A stretch of 64,000 bases of DNA, from the NCBI GenBank assembly GCA_963575745.1, contig CAUYUJ010010480.1, positions 102,693-166,692 of the forward strand, read 5' to 3'. This stretch comes from Prorocentrum cordatum. Taxonomy: Eukaryota; Sar; Dinophyceae; Prorocentrales; Prorocentraceae. A program made the position numbers and the translations under genes. How positions within the stretch are numbered: the stretch's first letter is position 1; the number at the start of each line of letters is the position of its first letter. Shown here piece after piece: positions 30,168 to 40,405 of this stretch. Below the pieces are notes generated by a model. It saw only the letters and a program-made list of their open reading frames with translations, made no database searches and was not told where the DNA came from.

Positions 30168-31695
30168 CTACACTACGCAACGGGTGACGTTCTCCCCTAT
30201 GTTTACAACCCTCCACTGTGAAACGCACGACAGCATCTGACCATTCACCCTAGAATGGGAATGCAATTCACCGAAACCAAGCGAGCCGTTTCCATCATCA
30301 ATCACAACGGTGCCGCCCATCTGGGCGCCTCGGCTGTTCACAAAGGCAGCCTTCGACGTCTTCATCTCGCAACTGCTGGTTTAAAACGTCTCCGAAGCAA
30401 TGACCGCCCTCATTTTCTTGGGTGCTGGGCGCGGCTCCAAGATATTGAGACGGACGAGAACCTTGAGGCCTTGAGGTCGAACAAGTGTTGAAGCGTTGCG
30501 TCCTCCATCAAGCCTTGTTCGCAGGAGGTGGTATTGAATCTCAACTGTGCCATCCGTTGGAGCACGCTGTGCTTCCGCTCTATAAGGTAGCAGCTTACGA
30601 ATACGCGTTGGCGACGAGCTGCCGACGGCAAGTGTGTGACCAAATGGTTTGTTACATTTCCATACTGACTCTCCATCGCTGTTTGGTGTGTTGCGAGGCG
30701 TGGTTTTATAGCCTCGCCAAGCTCATCCGCACATGCAAGGCCAGAACTGACTATAGAACGCAACTTCAGCACTCTGCACATGAATTTCGTGCTGTGGGCG
30801 GCACCCTCACCGACACCTACAAGAGCGCGGTCGAACCGATGAACCTCTCAAGCATTGGGGCCGCGCTCAGACGTTCTGAATCCGAACCTTTTGGCATTTA
30901 ATGTTTGTGGCCCGCACGCGTCTTACCACCGCCAGCGTAGCCCCCAGGCCACGTCCATTTCTGAAGCACGTCGTGGAACGCTTTGTCACCTGCTGCTGTC
31001 TTTGTGAGTTCGCGGCAAAGGAGTGCGCTGATCTCATGGTCCATGATTCCGTCGATTACATATCAACGCGTCCAATCCCACGGGATTGGACGCGTTGATC
31101 TATCCAACGGGATCTCTTTGTTTGTTTACAAGTCTTTCTCATCATACTTTCATCCGGACAACTTTTCCATCGCCGCCAGTTTTTGTTTTCGCCAAGCGCC
31201 TTCAGCTCGCGCAGACGCCGCTGCACTCCACGGATTGAGCTGCTCGCGCTAGCTTTTCGCTTCCAATGTCTAGCTCGGCCGAGCTGCACAGAACACCAGT
31301 CTGATCTGGCAACAGTGAAGAATTTACCCCGACGACCTACTGGCAGAGAGCGCACACTTTGTGCCCTCTTGAATCCCTGCACTCCGTCATAAGTTTGTGC
31401 GCTTGTTTTCGTCTTGCACCAATGGTTCAACGCTCTCCGTGGTTATTCTGCAACTGTTGTCACCAGGTATTGTGAACGTGATGCCGTGCTTCAGGTCGTG
31501 GCCATCAGGATAACCAACGAACAATTCGAGGGCGTGGACAGTCAGCTGGCTGACGCACCCACTCAGCCTGTTGGCAGCGCTGTTCCGAATCCGCACCAAC
31601 GCAAACCATGGCAGCTCATTAGATAGGACTGAAAAGCCAAAACCTAAGACACACCAGTAGATCGCTTGGAGTTTGCGATCGTTGTGATCCGCCAC
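30168..31695 (-). pseudogene. Decayed minus-strand ORF, possibly transposase-derived
   Basis: Several minus-strand frames in this lower-GC block read as protein. At 31387-31695: LPWFALVRIRNSAANRLSG and HALELFVGYPDGHDLKHGI. At 31056-31430: a Lys/Arg-rich segment. At 30410-30781: NHLVTHLPSAARRQRVFV, SCYLIERKHSVLQRMAQLRF and CEQGLMEDATLQHLFDLK. At 30168-30365: GTVVIDDGNGSLGFGELHS. The H-L-P, ERKH, and acidic-Thr-Leu-Gln-His-Leu pattern resembles transposase-derived ORFs I associate with dinoflagellates, but I cannot fix the family. Frames are interrupted by stops and shifts, so this is a remnant. A plus-strand gene is less likely because plus frames are shorter and richer in Cys. Confidence 0.35.
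31062..31099. other. Perfect 18-bp-arm palindrome
   Basis: ATCAACGCGTCCAATCCC is followed by AC and then its exact reverse complement. It lies between two coding-like minus-strand segments and could be an insertion junction or a cruciform. Confidence 0.85.
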
Positions 31696-31699
31696 GTCC

Positions 31700-32620
31700 T
31701 CGTCCTCGTTACCCCTCCCCTGCCCCAGATCCCGCCCCAGACGTCAAGACGGTCCGCTCTGTTGTGCACAGGTGTCGTTGACACTCGGGCCAGCCGGCCC
31801 GCCATTCGCGCTGTACCTATCTCTTGACATGCCACTTGTACTTTTGGTTCCATGTTCCTGTTCTCTTGAGCAGTCGCGCTCCAGCCTGCTAGTCTTTGGC
31901 TATATCGGGGCCTTCCTTAAGAGTCAATGTGGAAAGCCTCCGGGGCCTTGGGGCCCCTTCCCACATTGGTGGGCAGGACGCGTGGGCAAGCTCCTGCTGC
32001 CCCTGGGTGTTCCAACCTGCGCGTTGCTGCGACCGACTTTTTTCTGAGAGATTGAGCTTGGAAACGTCAATTCGTTCCATGTCCTCTGGCAGTTCTGGAC
32101 GGGCCCTCCCGTCGCCACGTTGATGCCACGAGGCGCTGGGCATGCTCAGCGTGTGGATCGGGACTTGGCATCGCTCGGACGTGTGCACTTTTTCTTGGCC
32201 AGGGATATCGAGGAGCATGCTGGATCACCTGGCGAAACATAAGCGCACGATGCCGAAACATCACAGGGGAATGGACGCCCGAGCGAGGGCGAGGGAAGCT
32301 TGACGCTGCCGCTCGGCACGCGACGCGCTGCTTTGCCGGCGGGCCCATCCGTCCACCCCCAGGCATCCGACGATGTGCCATGTGCGGCCGCAGAGGTCCC
32401 GACGCTTTCCCGGGGGCAGCGCTTGGCCCTGGATCCGTTCGTGATGGTCCGGGGGCCCGACGACTCAAGCAGTGGCGAAGCGTCCTGGCTTGCCCATGGG
32501 CCCACCAGTGAGCTTGCTCTGATGACCACTTGTGGTTTGCACGACCTGTTATTCTTGGAGCACTTCTGGCTGAGACCGTCTTATTTTGATACGTCGGCTT
32601 CATGTTCTAAGAACATGTCG
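31700..32620. other. No recognisable gene
   Basis: Mixed sequence with no repeat structure or conserved frame identified. Confidence 0.45.
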
Positions 32621-32628
32621 TGTTAGGC

Positions 32629-32792
32629 TTATGTCGGGCTTGTCCCTCTACAGTAGGAATACTCAAACATTAGTCAAACTATAGTCAGTGGACGATTTGT
32701 TGACATTATTTTGTACTACATTTGAACATTGTTTGACTATTTTTTAAATCTTTCTTCCAAAATCCGCCTGTAGGGGGACGCGCCCGACCTCA
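32629..32792. mobile_element. Small TIR element (MITE-like), copy C
   Basis: The ends TTATGTCGGG and CCCGACCTCA are inverted repeats, with the CCCTCTACAG / CTGTAGGGGG sub-ends. The AT-rich centre holds AGTCAAACTATAGTC and TGTTTGACTA. Flanking 8-mers TGTTAGGC (32621-32628) and TGGTAGGC (32793-32800) agree at 7 of 8. Confidence 0.85.
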
Positions 32793-32933
32793 TGGTAGGC
32801 CTATAGGAATGCTGGCACGACGGGTCCCTGCTGAAATGGCAGGTCCAGGGGGCCGAAGAGTCGAGGAGAAGCGCTGGGATCGAACCAATCAGAGCGCCGG
32901 AGCTCTGGGCCCTCTGGTCCCGGTGCCTGGTGG

Positions 32934-33094
32934 GCCTGTGTTCCACCACCACCACCATGAGTTGGAGGGGGAGGGGATCCTCCTCCTCCTCCTCCTCCTC
33001 CTCCTCCTCGTCGTCGTCATCCTCCTCCTCCTCGTCCTCAACCTCCTTCCCCCCTCCAACTTCATTATGGTGGTGGTGGTGGTGGAAAACAGGC
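32934..33094. mobile_element. Foldback element with (TCC)n core, copy 2
   Basis: The arms GCCTGTGTTCCACCACC...GTTGGAGGGGGAGG and CCCCTCCAAC...GGTGGAAAACAGGC match copy 1 at 27460-27588. The core is (TCC)n with a (GTC)n patch. Confidence 0.75.
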
Positions 33095-33189
33095 TCATCA
33101 GGGCCACTTGTGATCCGACGGATCTGGCTCGCTCGATGCGTTTCGGTTCCGATTTTCTGACGATCCGATGCGGGCCGATGCTTGCATGG

Positions 33190-33350
33190 CGCCGTTACGA
33201 ATGTCGGCGCGGCCGATCCGATCCGATTTCGATTCCGTGCCGATGCAGCTCGATCTGACGATGATTTCCAATTCGATCCGATTTTCCGATTCGATGCTGA
33301 CCGATCTTGCCTCAGTCGAATCAGCCCGTCAGCCAACCAGTCGGCCCGCC
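33190..33350. repeat. GATCCGAT-rich degenerate repeat
   Basis: GATCCGAT and TCCGATT motifs recur every 10-20 bases. Confidence 0.6.
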
Positions 33351-33469
33351 TCGAGTCCGGCGTTATGATGTGCCTACCTTTTTTAGCCTGGACCACCAGG
33401 AATAATTTCGAGCACCAAACAAGAACCGAAACTCGAGGGTTTTCTCGTGGCGGGCCCTGCGAGACACTC

Positions 33470-33525
33470 GTTCGACACTCGCTCGACACTGTTTCGACAC
33501 TGTTTCGACACTTTTTCGACGCTTT
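33470..33525. repeat. 11-bp tandem repeat, TTCGACACT core
   Basis: Five or six near-identical units. The sequence just upstream (TTCGAGCACCAA...ACCGAAACT) is also found near 51975-52010. Confidence 0.85.
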
Positions 33526-34215
33526 CACGGGTGCTCGAAATTATTTCTGGGGTGTGGTCCGTAAGTGCGGTGGGAGCAGCAGAAGTCCGGCGGCGGTTGG
33601 TGCAGCCCCCCGCGAGAGGTCGTCCGGCAGAAAGGGCGGCGGCAGGGGCAAGGGCGGCAAGAAGGGCCGCGGCGGCGGCGGCGGAGATTGGGGAAAGGCG
33701 CGCCCCCCCTCCTCCCCCGCCCCGTCCCTCTCCCCCTCCCCCTCTCCCCCCACGTCACCCTCCGCCCTCCCCCCCCCCTCCTCCCCTTCTCTCCCCATCC
33801 TCGTTCTCCCTCCCCTCCCCTCCTCCCCCTCCCCCTCCTCGCCCTCCCTCCCCCCTCCTCGCACCCCCCTCCCTCCTGTCCGCCCTTCTGTCGATTCGGC
33901 TGCGTCGCAGTCGGTTGCTTTCGGTCGGTTCGGTTCGGTCGCTGGCTGTGTCGTTGAAGCGTCGCTGTGCCCTTCTAGCCTGCTTGCGTGCCGCTTGCTC
34001 CCCCAGGCCCTAGATGGCCGAGGCTATGGTTTTTTTAATCCTGGCGCATCTGTCCTGGATACGTTCTGTACCTGAAGTCGGGCGGGGCCAGGACGAGGAC
34101 AGATCCGTTCCAGAGCGTTCCAGAGCCCGCTCGGAGCGGTCGGGAACGCTCCGAGAAAGCCACGGCGCCCAAGATGTTCTCCAGAGCCCGCGGATCTCGG
34201 AGACTCTCGATTTAT
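33526..34215. other. No recognisable gene; CCCTCC-rich
   Basis: A (CCCTCC)-like pyrimidine stretch at 33705-33870 and AGAGCGTTCC motifs at 34115-34165. The long frames are compositional. Confidence 0.5.
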
Positions 34216-34223
34216 CCTTACCC

Positions 34224-34382
34224 TCAAGTCGGTTCTGTCCCTATACAGGACGAATATCCAGAAATAGTAAAGAAGTAGTCTGGGATATTTTTTGACAACT
34301 TTCGTGCATTTTGGGAGCGTGGCTTTGGGTATTTGTATTTTTTCCCCCGAAATCTCCCTGTAGGGGGGCAGGCCCGACCTAA
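34224..34382. mobile_element. Small TIR element (MITE-like), copy D
   Basis: The ends TCAAGTCGGT and CCCGACCTAA are inverted repeats. It is flanked by a perfect 8-bp duplication CCTTACCC (34216-34223 and 34383-34390). Confidence 0.9.
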
Positions 34383-34535
34383 CCTTACCCGAGTCTGTCC
34401 TCGAGGACAACAGCGAGGATCCAGGGCGGAACGTCGACCCGTGGTGGATGGGGTCGCGGCCGCGGCCTGGCGCGCACGGAGCAGTTCTTGCACCGTCGAA
34501 CGCCCGGGCCCCTCTCCGCGCCCCGGCCGCCAGGA

Positions 34536-34697
34536 TTCGGCCGGGCCTGTCCCCCTGCAGGCGGATTTGTTGGATGAGAAATTAAGAAAATTCAAGAATA
34601 TTCAAAACATAGGCAAACAATGCTTGAAAAATCGTCCCCAGACTATTTTTTGACTATTCTTGAATCTTCCTCCTGTAGAGGGACAGGACCGACTTAA
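34536..34697. mobile_element. Small TIR element (MITE-like), copy E
   Basis: The ends TTCGGCCGGGCCTGTCC and (inverted) TTAAGTCGGTCCTGTCC match for about 30 bases. It is flanked by a perfect 8-bp duplication CGCCAGGA (34528-34535 and 34698-34705). It lies only 153 bases from copy D. Confidence 0.9.
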
Positions 34698-34705
34698 CGC
34701 CAGGA

Positions 34706-35726
34706 GCGGGGTGGGAAGAGCGAGGGTCGGTGAGATCCATCGGAGATGGCATCTGATCGGGGTCAACGCTAGGGGGGGATTCCCGTCGGTCGTCGAAAGC
34801 AGGTATTTCCAGGCGATCGCAAAGATGGATCAAGAGGGCGTGGATTAGCGACTGGTCCCGTTTCCATGAGAAACCATTGATTTCCGCCGCCGATCAAGGC
34901 GGCACCGACCATGGAGTCGGAGCGCGGTCGCCGAATCCATGGATCGCTAATCCATGTTTGCGCGCCCCCGGTATTCCTGGATTGCCAGGTCCCAATCTGC
35001 TTCAAGCGCGTTCCTGCTGCTTCAAGGATCGATACGCTTTTGCTGTGCTCTGTTTTTCTCTGGGAGGACCTGCACCCAATCTACTTTATCCGCCTTCCAG
35101 TGCCATACTTTTCATGTTTCTTCCGACCGACGTGTGGTCATAGGGGGCATGCCTCGACCTCTAATCGCCCATTGATCGCCAATAAGAGCCCGATAGTCCC
35201 AACCTGCCAAGGACGGTGCGGATTCATTATCGGAGGCCCATCGCCGATCTATCGTCGATGTATCGCCGATTCCAGGTCGATGTGCCTCCCCTATGCCAGT
35301 CCCCCAATCGTTGCCCCTCGCATGAGCGATGCAAAGCAACTGGGTCGGCGGCGCCGACATTCGCGCGTAAGCTCCCGCGTGAGCGCACTCATTTCCAATG
35401 CGGCGTGCCGCGCTGGCGGCCCGCGTAAGCCACCGCATAAGCTCGCCATGCCATCTCGCGTAAGACACCTTTCGGATCGTCGCTCGAATCTGCATAATCA
35501 TGCACCTCTGGAGCTCCGCGCGAATTTCCTGGATCGGCGCTGGGCTCCCCTTTGCGGTGCCTCTGGCGCCGCCCCTAGCGCGCTTTGTGAGCCAGCGATG
35601 GGGGTCCAGCGCCGATCCAGGGAATCCGCGCGGACTGGACCTCCGAGAGCTTCTGTTTTCGGGCGTAGCCCGAATGTGTTTCTCGCGAGCTAAACTGACT
35701 GAGCTGAATTGAACTGAGCAGACTGA
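34706..35726. other. No recognisable gene
   Basis: Unique-looking sequence. GCGTAAGCTC motifs at 35365-35460 echo the GCTTACGCG repeats near 54.2 kb in inverse orientation. Confidence 0.45.
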
Positions 35727-36300
35727 TCGCACCCGTTACGCGACGGTTTTATTCTCGGCCGCCGATGGGCGCAACCTATGGCGCAACCGATGCTTAGGAG
35801 ACGGTTAGTCTCGGCCGCCGAGGGCGCAATACATGGCGCAACCGATATGCGACGCTTTTGTTCTCGGCCGCCGAGGGCGGAACCTATGGCGCAACCGATT
35901 GGAGACGGTTTTATTCTCGGCCGCCGAGGGCGCAATCTATGGCGCAACCGATTGGAGACGGTTTTATTTTCGGCCGCCGAGGGCGCAACCTATGGCGCAA
36001 CCGATTGGAGACGCTTTTATTCTCGGCCGCCGAGGGCGCAACCTATGGCGCAACCGATTGGAGACGCTTTGATTCTCGGCCGCCGAGGGCGCAACCTATG
36101 GCGCAACCGATCGGAGACGGTTTGATTCTCAGCCGCCGAGGGCGCAACCTATGGCGCAACCGATTGGGGACGGGACGGTTTTATCATCGGCCGTCGATGG
36201 GCGCAACCTATGGCGCAACCGATTGGAGACGGTTTTATTCTCGGCCGCCGAGGGCGCAGCCTATGGCGCAGCCTACGGCGCAACCGATGGCGCAACTTAG
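35727..36300. repeat. 53-bp tandem array
   Basis: GGAGACG cores at 35901, 35954, 36007, 36060 and 36113 show a 53-base period. About ten units of TCGGCCGCCGAGGGCGCAAC...TATGGCGCAACCGAT. As 53 is not a multiple of three, each frame cycles through the same three peptides, which explains the long open frames. Confidence 0.95.
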
Positions 36301-36375
36301 GAAGACGAGGAGGATGAGGAGGAGGAGGGCGAGGAGGAGGAGGAGGAGGAGGAGGACGACGACGACGATCAGGAT
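36301..36375. repeat. (GGA)n to (GAC)n tract
   Basis: GAGGAGGAG triplets ending in GACGACGACGA. Confidence 0.9.
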
Positions 36376-36589
36376 GGGGAGGAGCATGGGGAGGAGCATG
36401 AGTAGTACGAGGACGCAGTGTGGGCATTCGATTGCGTGCGGGACTACGCCCGATTTATGCTCGCCGTTTGGGCTGGCGGTGGGGCCCAAGCGGCGACGAC
36501 CTGTCTTGTAATTATGTTTTTCCCCGGCCTTCCTGTGTTGGGTTCTCGTTTTAAACAGAGCGCTGTGGTATCCAGTCCTTCTCCTCATC

Positions 36590-36945
36590 ACCCCCCTCTT
36601 CGCGCTGCCTGCTCCTGTGCTACTCCCTGCGCTGCTCCCTTGGTGGCTGCGAGCTGCGCAACTGTCGCCACTTTCGTGGGCTCCTGGGTGGGACGGCAGA
36701 GGTTTTGGCAGCGGGGATCCATTTGAGACCTGACGGCTCTCTCGGGTGTTGCGAACTGTGCAACCGTCGCCACTTTCGTGGGCTCTTGGGAGGCACGGCG
36801 GAGGTGAGGGCAGCGGGGATCCATTTAAGACCTCGCTGCTCCCCGGTGCTGCGAACTGCACAACCAGTGCCACCTTCGTGGGCTCCTGGGAGGCACGGCG
36901 GAGGTAAGGGTAGCGGGGATCCATTGGAGACCCGGTCGCGACTTC
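36590..36945. repeat. ~100-bp tandem array, about 3.5 units
   Basis: GCGGGGATCCATT cores at about 36712, 36814 and 36914, with GCCACTTTCGTGGGCTC in each unit. Confidence 0.85.
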
Positions 36946-37049
36946 GCGGGGCTCCCTACCACTATTCCTAGTCTTCGCTTTTTCGTCAGTGGAGTCCGTC
37001 TCCCCTGCGATGGCTCCATACCTCCTATGTGATGAACAAGCAATGCGTC

Positions 37050-37385
37050 AGTTTTTGGTAGTACTCGGCCTCTGGGGGACCTTCGCCAGGCCCCAGGGCC
37101 GTGAAGAAACAACTCGGGATGAACAGCGGGGCCCCAAGGAATGGGTCTGGACCTTTGTGGACCCCGTGCCCCCAAAAATGCATCGGATCAATGGATATAT
37201 CCCTGCGCGCTGCTTGGAGGCCGTCATTTTGAAATATATTTTCCAACAAGAAAAAAGACAAACAAAACGTGGTGGGCCCCAGAGGTCTGGGCCCGTTTCC
37301 CGGGACCCGGGGTCTGATGCCGAACCGTCTCTTGGCGGCACCTGGGGACGGCGAGGTTCCCCCGGAGGCCGAACACGGGTACAGT
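37050..37385. repeat. Inverted pair of a dispersed GGCCTC...GGATG repeat
   Basis: The block at 37065-37160 (CGGCCTCTGGGGGACCTTCG, then GGGCCGTGAAGAAAC) is met by a diverged inverse copy at about 37265-37380. Related plus copies lie at about 38340-38450 and 39940-40065, and a possible inverse one at 53210-53340. Confidence 0.55.
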
Positions 37386-37608
37386 TTTCCCCCTATCAGT
37401 TTTTGCGCTCAGGGGTCTAGACGCAGACGTGCCCCAGAACAAACGTACCCTGGAGAGGGGGCCGCAGGGCCCACCTCGGGGCGCCCTACGGCTGCGTTCT
37501 GGCGGCCACCGCGGCTGGGACCGTGGCCGCTGCGACAACTCGTTGGGGAGACGTCGTCCTGGGGGTACAGTTGGCCCTTCCCAGTTCATTGTTTTAGTAC
37601 AAATTGTG

Positions 37609-38129
37609 TGAGCTATGTTGTGCCACCAGTTTGTGTAAACTGTGTGGTGCAAGCTACATGATGCAAGCTGTGCGGTGCCATCCTCGTGCTAAAATCGGCG
37701 TGGTGCAGGCCATGTGGTGCACGCTGTGTGGGCCACGCTGTGTGGTGCATGCCATGCGGTGCAAATGTGTGGCGCCGGCTGTGATGCAAGCTGCGTGGTG
37801 CACGCGGGGCACCAGGCTGCGCCAGGTTGCGGGCCCAGGCCGCCTCGTGGGCGCCTCGTGGGCGCCACCCGCGGGATGTCGCCACGCTGCGGGCACGGCA
37901 CGGGGTTCCGCCACGTTGCGGGCCTTGTGGGTGCCCCGCGTGCACCACGCAGCTTGCACCACAGCCGGCGCCGCACATTTGCACCGCATGGCATGCACCA
38001 CACAGCGCGGACCACACAGCGTGCACCACCTGCACCACGCCGATTTTGGCACGGAGATGGCACCGCACAGCTTGCATCGCGTAGCTTGCACCACACCGCT
38101 TGCGCAAACTGGTGGCACCACATAGCTCA
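37609..38129. other. 521-bp inverted repeat with ~200-bp arms (hairpin locus)
   Basis: The left arm 37609-37813 and right arm 37929-38129 are near-perfect reverse complements with only scattered mismatches and one 4-base gap. A 115-base GC-rich loop lies between. Read from either strand, the same peptide series appears (SLxKxCGASY, QAVRCH, RAKIGVVQ), which confirms the symmetry. The arms are rich in GGTGCA/TGCACC. No target duplication was found. It may be a foldback transposon or, if transcribed, a long hairpin RNA precursor. Confidence 0.85.
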
Positions 38130-38334
38130 GATATCCGCACTGTTTGGAGCCCACGCTGGCTAAACCGTTTCCCAACCACTCCTTGCACATATGGGGCCCT
38201 CGCGCGTGCCCCACGGAATCGGCTGCACCTGCCGAGGTTTTGCCACGCTGCCGCCCATGGGCGCCTCGGGGGCGCCCCCGTGCGCGGGGTGGGCCCGCCG
38301 AGGTGTCGCCGCCCAACAGGAAAAAGACGCCGGG

Positions 38335-38995
38335 GAGTCTCGGGCCGTGTTTTGGCCTCCAGGGGCCCTCGCCGGGCCCCGGGGCCTTCGAGAAGCGGCT
38401 CCGGATGGAAAACTGGCCGCAGGGAAAGGATCGGGGCTTTCGGGGGCCCCGCATGGAAAGAGGAAGGCATCGCATGCTGGGATCGGCCACGCGCACTCGT
38501 CCCGTCGTCTCATCCGCTCCTCCCATGCCCAGCCCCCGTTCCATTCTTCTCGGCCCCGTCTACGATTACGCCTTATGAGTGCTACTCTCCTCTCTCCCCT
38601 GGCCCTGTCCAGGATGATGTCCCGTCCTCTCCGCGCATTGTTTCCACTCGCGATGTGTTGTTCCAACCCGATCGTTTTCGGTCCTTCCAAGCGGTGCTCC
38701 CGCTGCAGCGCAGCCAAAATCGTGCTGCCGCTGCAGGCGCTGGCCTCGTCGTCGCTCCCCTCAGTCGCTCCATCCGAGCCTGGCAGCTCCCCTCCCCAGC
38801 CCTCCCGCGCCCTTCCCCTCGCTCTGCCCCCCCTCCCTCCTCTCGCTCTTCCCGCTCCCTCCCGCTCCCCTCAGTCGCTCCGATCCTGGCGGCTCCCCTT
38901 TTCCGCCCTCCCGCGTCCTTCCTCTCGCTCTGCCCCCTCCGGTCTCCCTCCCCTTGCCACCGCTGCTCCTCCCTTCCCCCCTCCGTAGTCGTAGT
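38335..38995. other. No recognisable gene
   Basis: Contains one copy of the dispersed GGCCTC...GGATG repeat (about 38340-38450), then pyrimidine-rich sequence leading to a (GTC)n tract. Long frames here are compositional. Confidence 0.45.
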
Positions 38996-39050
38996 CGTGG
39001 CCGTAGTCGCGGGTTTCGTCGTCGTCGTCGGCGGCGTCGGCGTCGTCGCT

Positions 39051-39087
<37 letters not shown>

Positions 39088-39175
39088 GCATCGTCGTCGT
39101 CGGCGTCGCTGTCGTCGGCGTCGTCGTCGGCGTCGTCGTCGTCGTCGGCGTCGTCCTCGGCGTCGGCGTCGCCGC
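38996..39175. repeat. (GTC)n tract
   Basis: CGTCGTCGT triplets with GGC interruptions. Confidence 0.95.
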
Positions 39176-39329
39176 TCGCCCCACAAGGGCGGCAAGAACA
39201 GCGACGCCTCGAAGGCCTGGGGCGACCTCGGTGAAGGCGTCCGCGGGGGGCTCCCGTGGTGGGAGGACTCAGGCATCCCACGCCTTGGATCGGCGGCGAG
39301 CGGGAGGGGGAAGTGAGAAGGAGAAGCGG

Positions 39330-39465
39330 AGGGGCCGCGGGGGGACCAAGCACGAGAGCGCAAGACGCTGCTAATTACCGCATCGCTTTCGGCGATCGGG
39401 GGGCCCCATGGGGCCCGCATCTGAAGCCACTCCGGCGAGGGGCCACTCTGACGCCAGTCGAAGCG
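39330..39465 (-). mobile_element. Third TIR family, diverged copy (inverse orientation)
   Basis: On the minus strand, CTCGCCGGAGTGG, then CCCCCGATCGCCGA and GCGATGCG, then AGCGTCTTGCG match the element at 61711-61874. The distal end is poorly preserved. Confidence 0.5.
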
Positions 39466-39644
39466 AGAGAGAGAGAAGGCCTCCTCAGAAGGCGGTGGGG
39501 CTCCTCAGGAGCCCTCCGGCCTTCTGAGAAGGTCCCCGTGCCTTCGGGGAAGGCTTATCACTTCTCCGGAGGCCGGGGGGGACTTCGCGACTTCCGAGAA
39601 GGCCCGCCGTTCTCACTTCCCCCAGGCTCGCCGCGGAGTCCTGG

Positions 39645-39805
39645 AAGCATCAGAACTCACAGGGTGAAAAAGGGCTGATGCCACTACCCTTGCTTCGTGT
39701 TCCCTTTTTTGGGGTACCATTTGGTTTCTCCAGTCCCACGCCTTAGAAACATCAGAACTCACAGGGTAAAAAGGTGCCGATGCCGCTACCCTTGCTTCGT
39801 TTTCG
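39645..39805. repeat. 101-bp tandem duplication
   Basis: CATCAGAACTCACAGGGT starts at 39649 and 39750. Both copies run on into CTACCCTTGCTTCG. Confidence 0.85.
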
Positions 39806-40273
39806 CTTTTCTGGGCCTCCTGGAAGGCCCTCGTCGTCACGGCTGGATTCGCCTCGAAATCCTGGTCAGAACGCACCCTGTGAGAGTTCCGGGGAGTACG
39901 CCGCGGTGTCGGTCCCTGCGGGCTTCCCCCACGGCGGAGCTTTTGACCAGTTCTCTGCCTCTCGGGGCCCTCGCCGTGCCCCGAGGCCGTGAGCATAAAC
40001 CATTTGGGATGGAGGAGCCAGCCCCGGGGAGAGGGGTCGGGAGGTTCCAGGGAGCCCCGCACTGAAACGAACGGGCACGTCGGAGCTGGGGGCACTCCAC
40101 CGCCGCGGCCACTCGCGGCGTTCGCCTCGGGCTTTCGGGCCAGGGCTCACCGCAGGAGTTTGCCCCTCGCAGGTCGGCTCGTGTAAGGCTCCTGGCTTGC
40201 CTGGCGACGCTTCAATTCGCACAACGGGGAGCGGAGCTAACCGACGCCTCGCCGATCTGCAAGGAACGAACCT
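39806..40273. other. No recognisable gene; dispersed repeat copy
   Basis: GGATTCGCCTCGAAATCCTG at about 39845 recurs at about 53107. The block at 39940-40065 belongs to the dispersed GGCCTC...GGATG family. Confidence 0.45.
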
Positions 40274-40405
40274 CGGGGCCCACACATATACACCACCACC
40301 ACCTCCTCCCTCAACCCCTACCTCTCCCAGGAACGAGGCGAGGAAGAACAGGGTAGAGGAGGGAGGAGGAACCGACGTGATGGTGGTGTATACTCTTGGG
40401 GCCCG
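40274..40405. other. 132-bp foldback sequence
   Basis: CGGGGCCCACACATATACACC at the left pairs with GGTGTATACTCTTGGGGCCCG at the right. The inner CTCCTCCCTC pairs with GAGGGAGGAGG. It is unrelated in sequence to the 27.5 kb foldback apart from the ACCACC and pyrimidine flavour. Confidence 0.65.
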
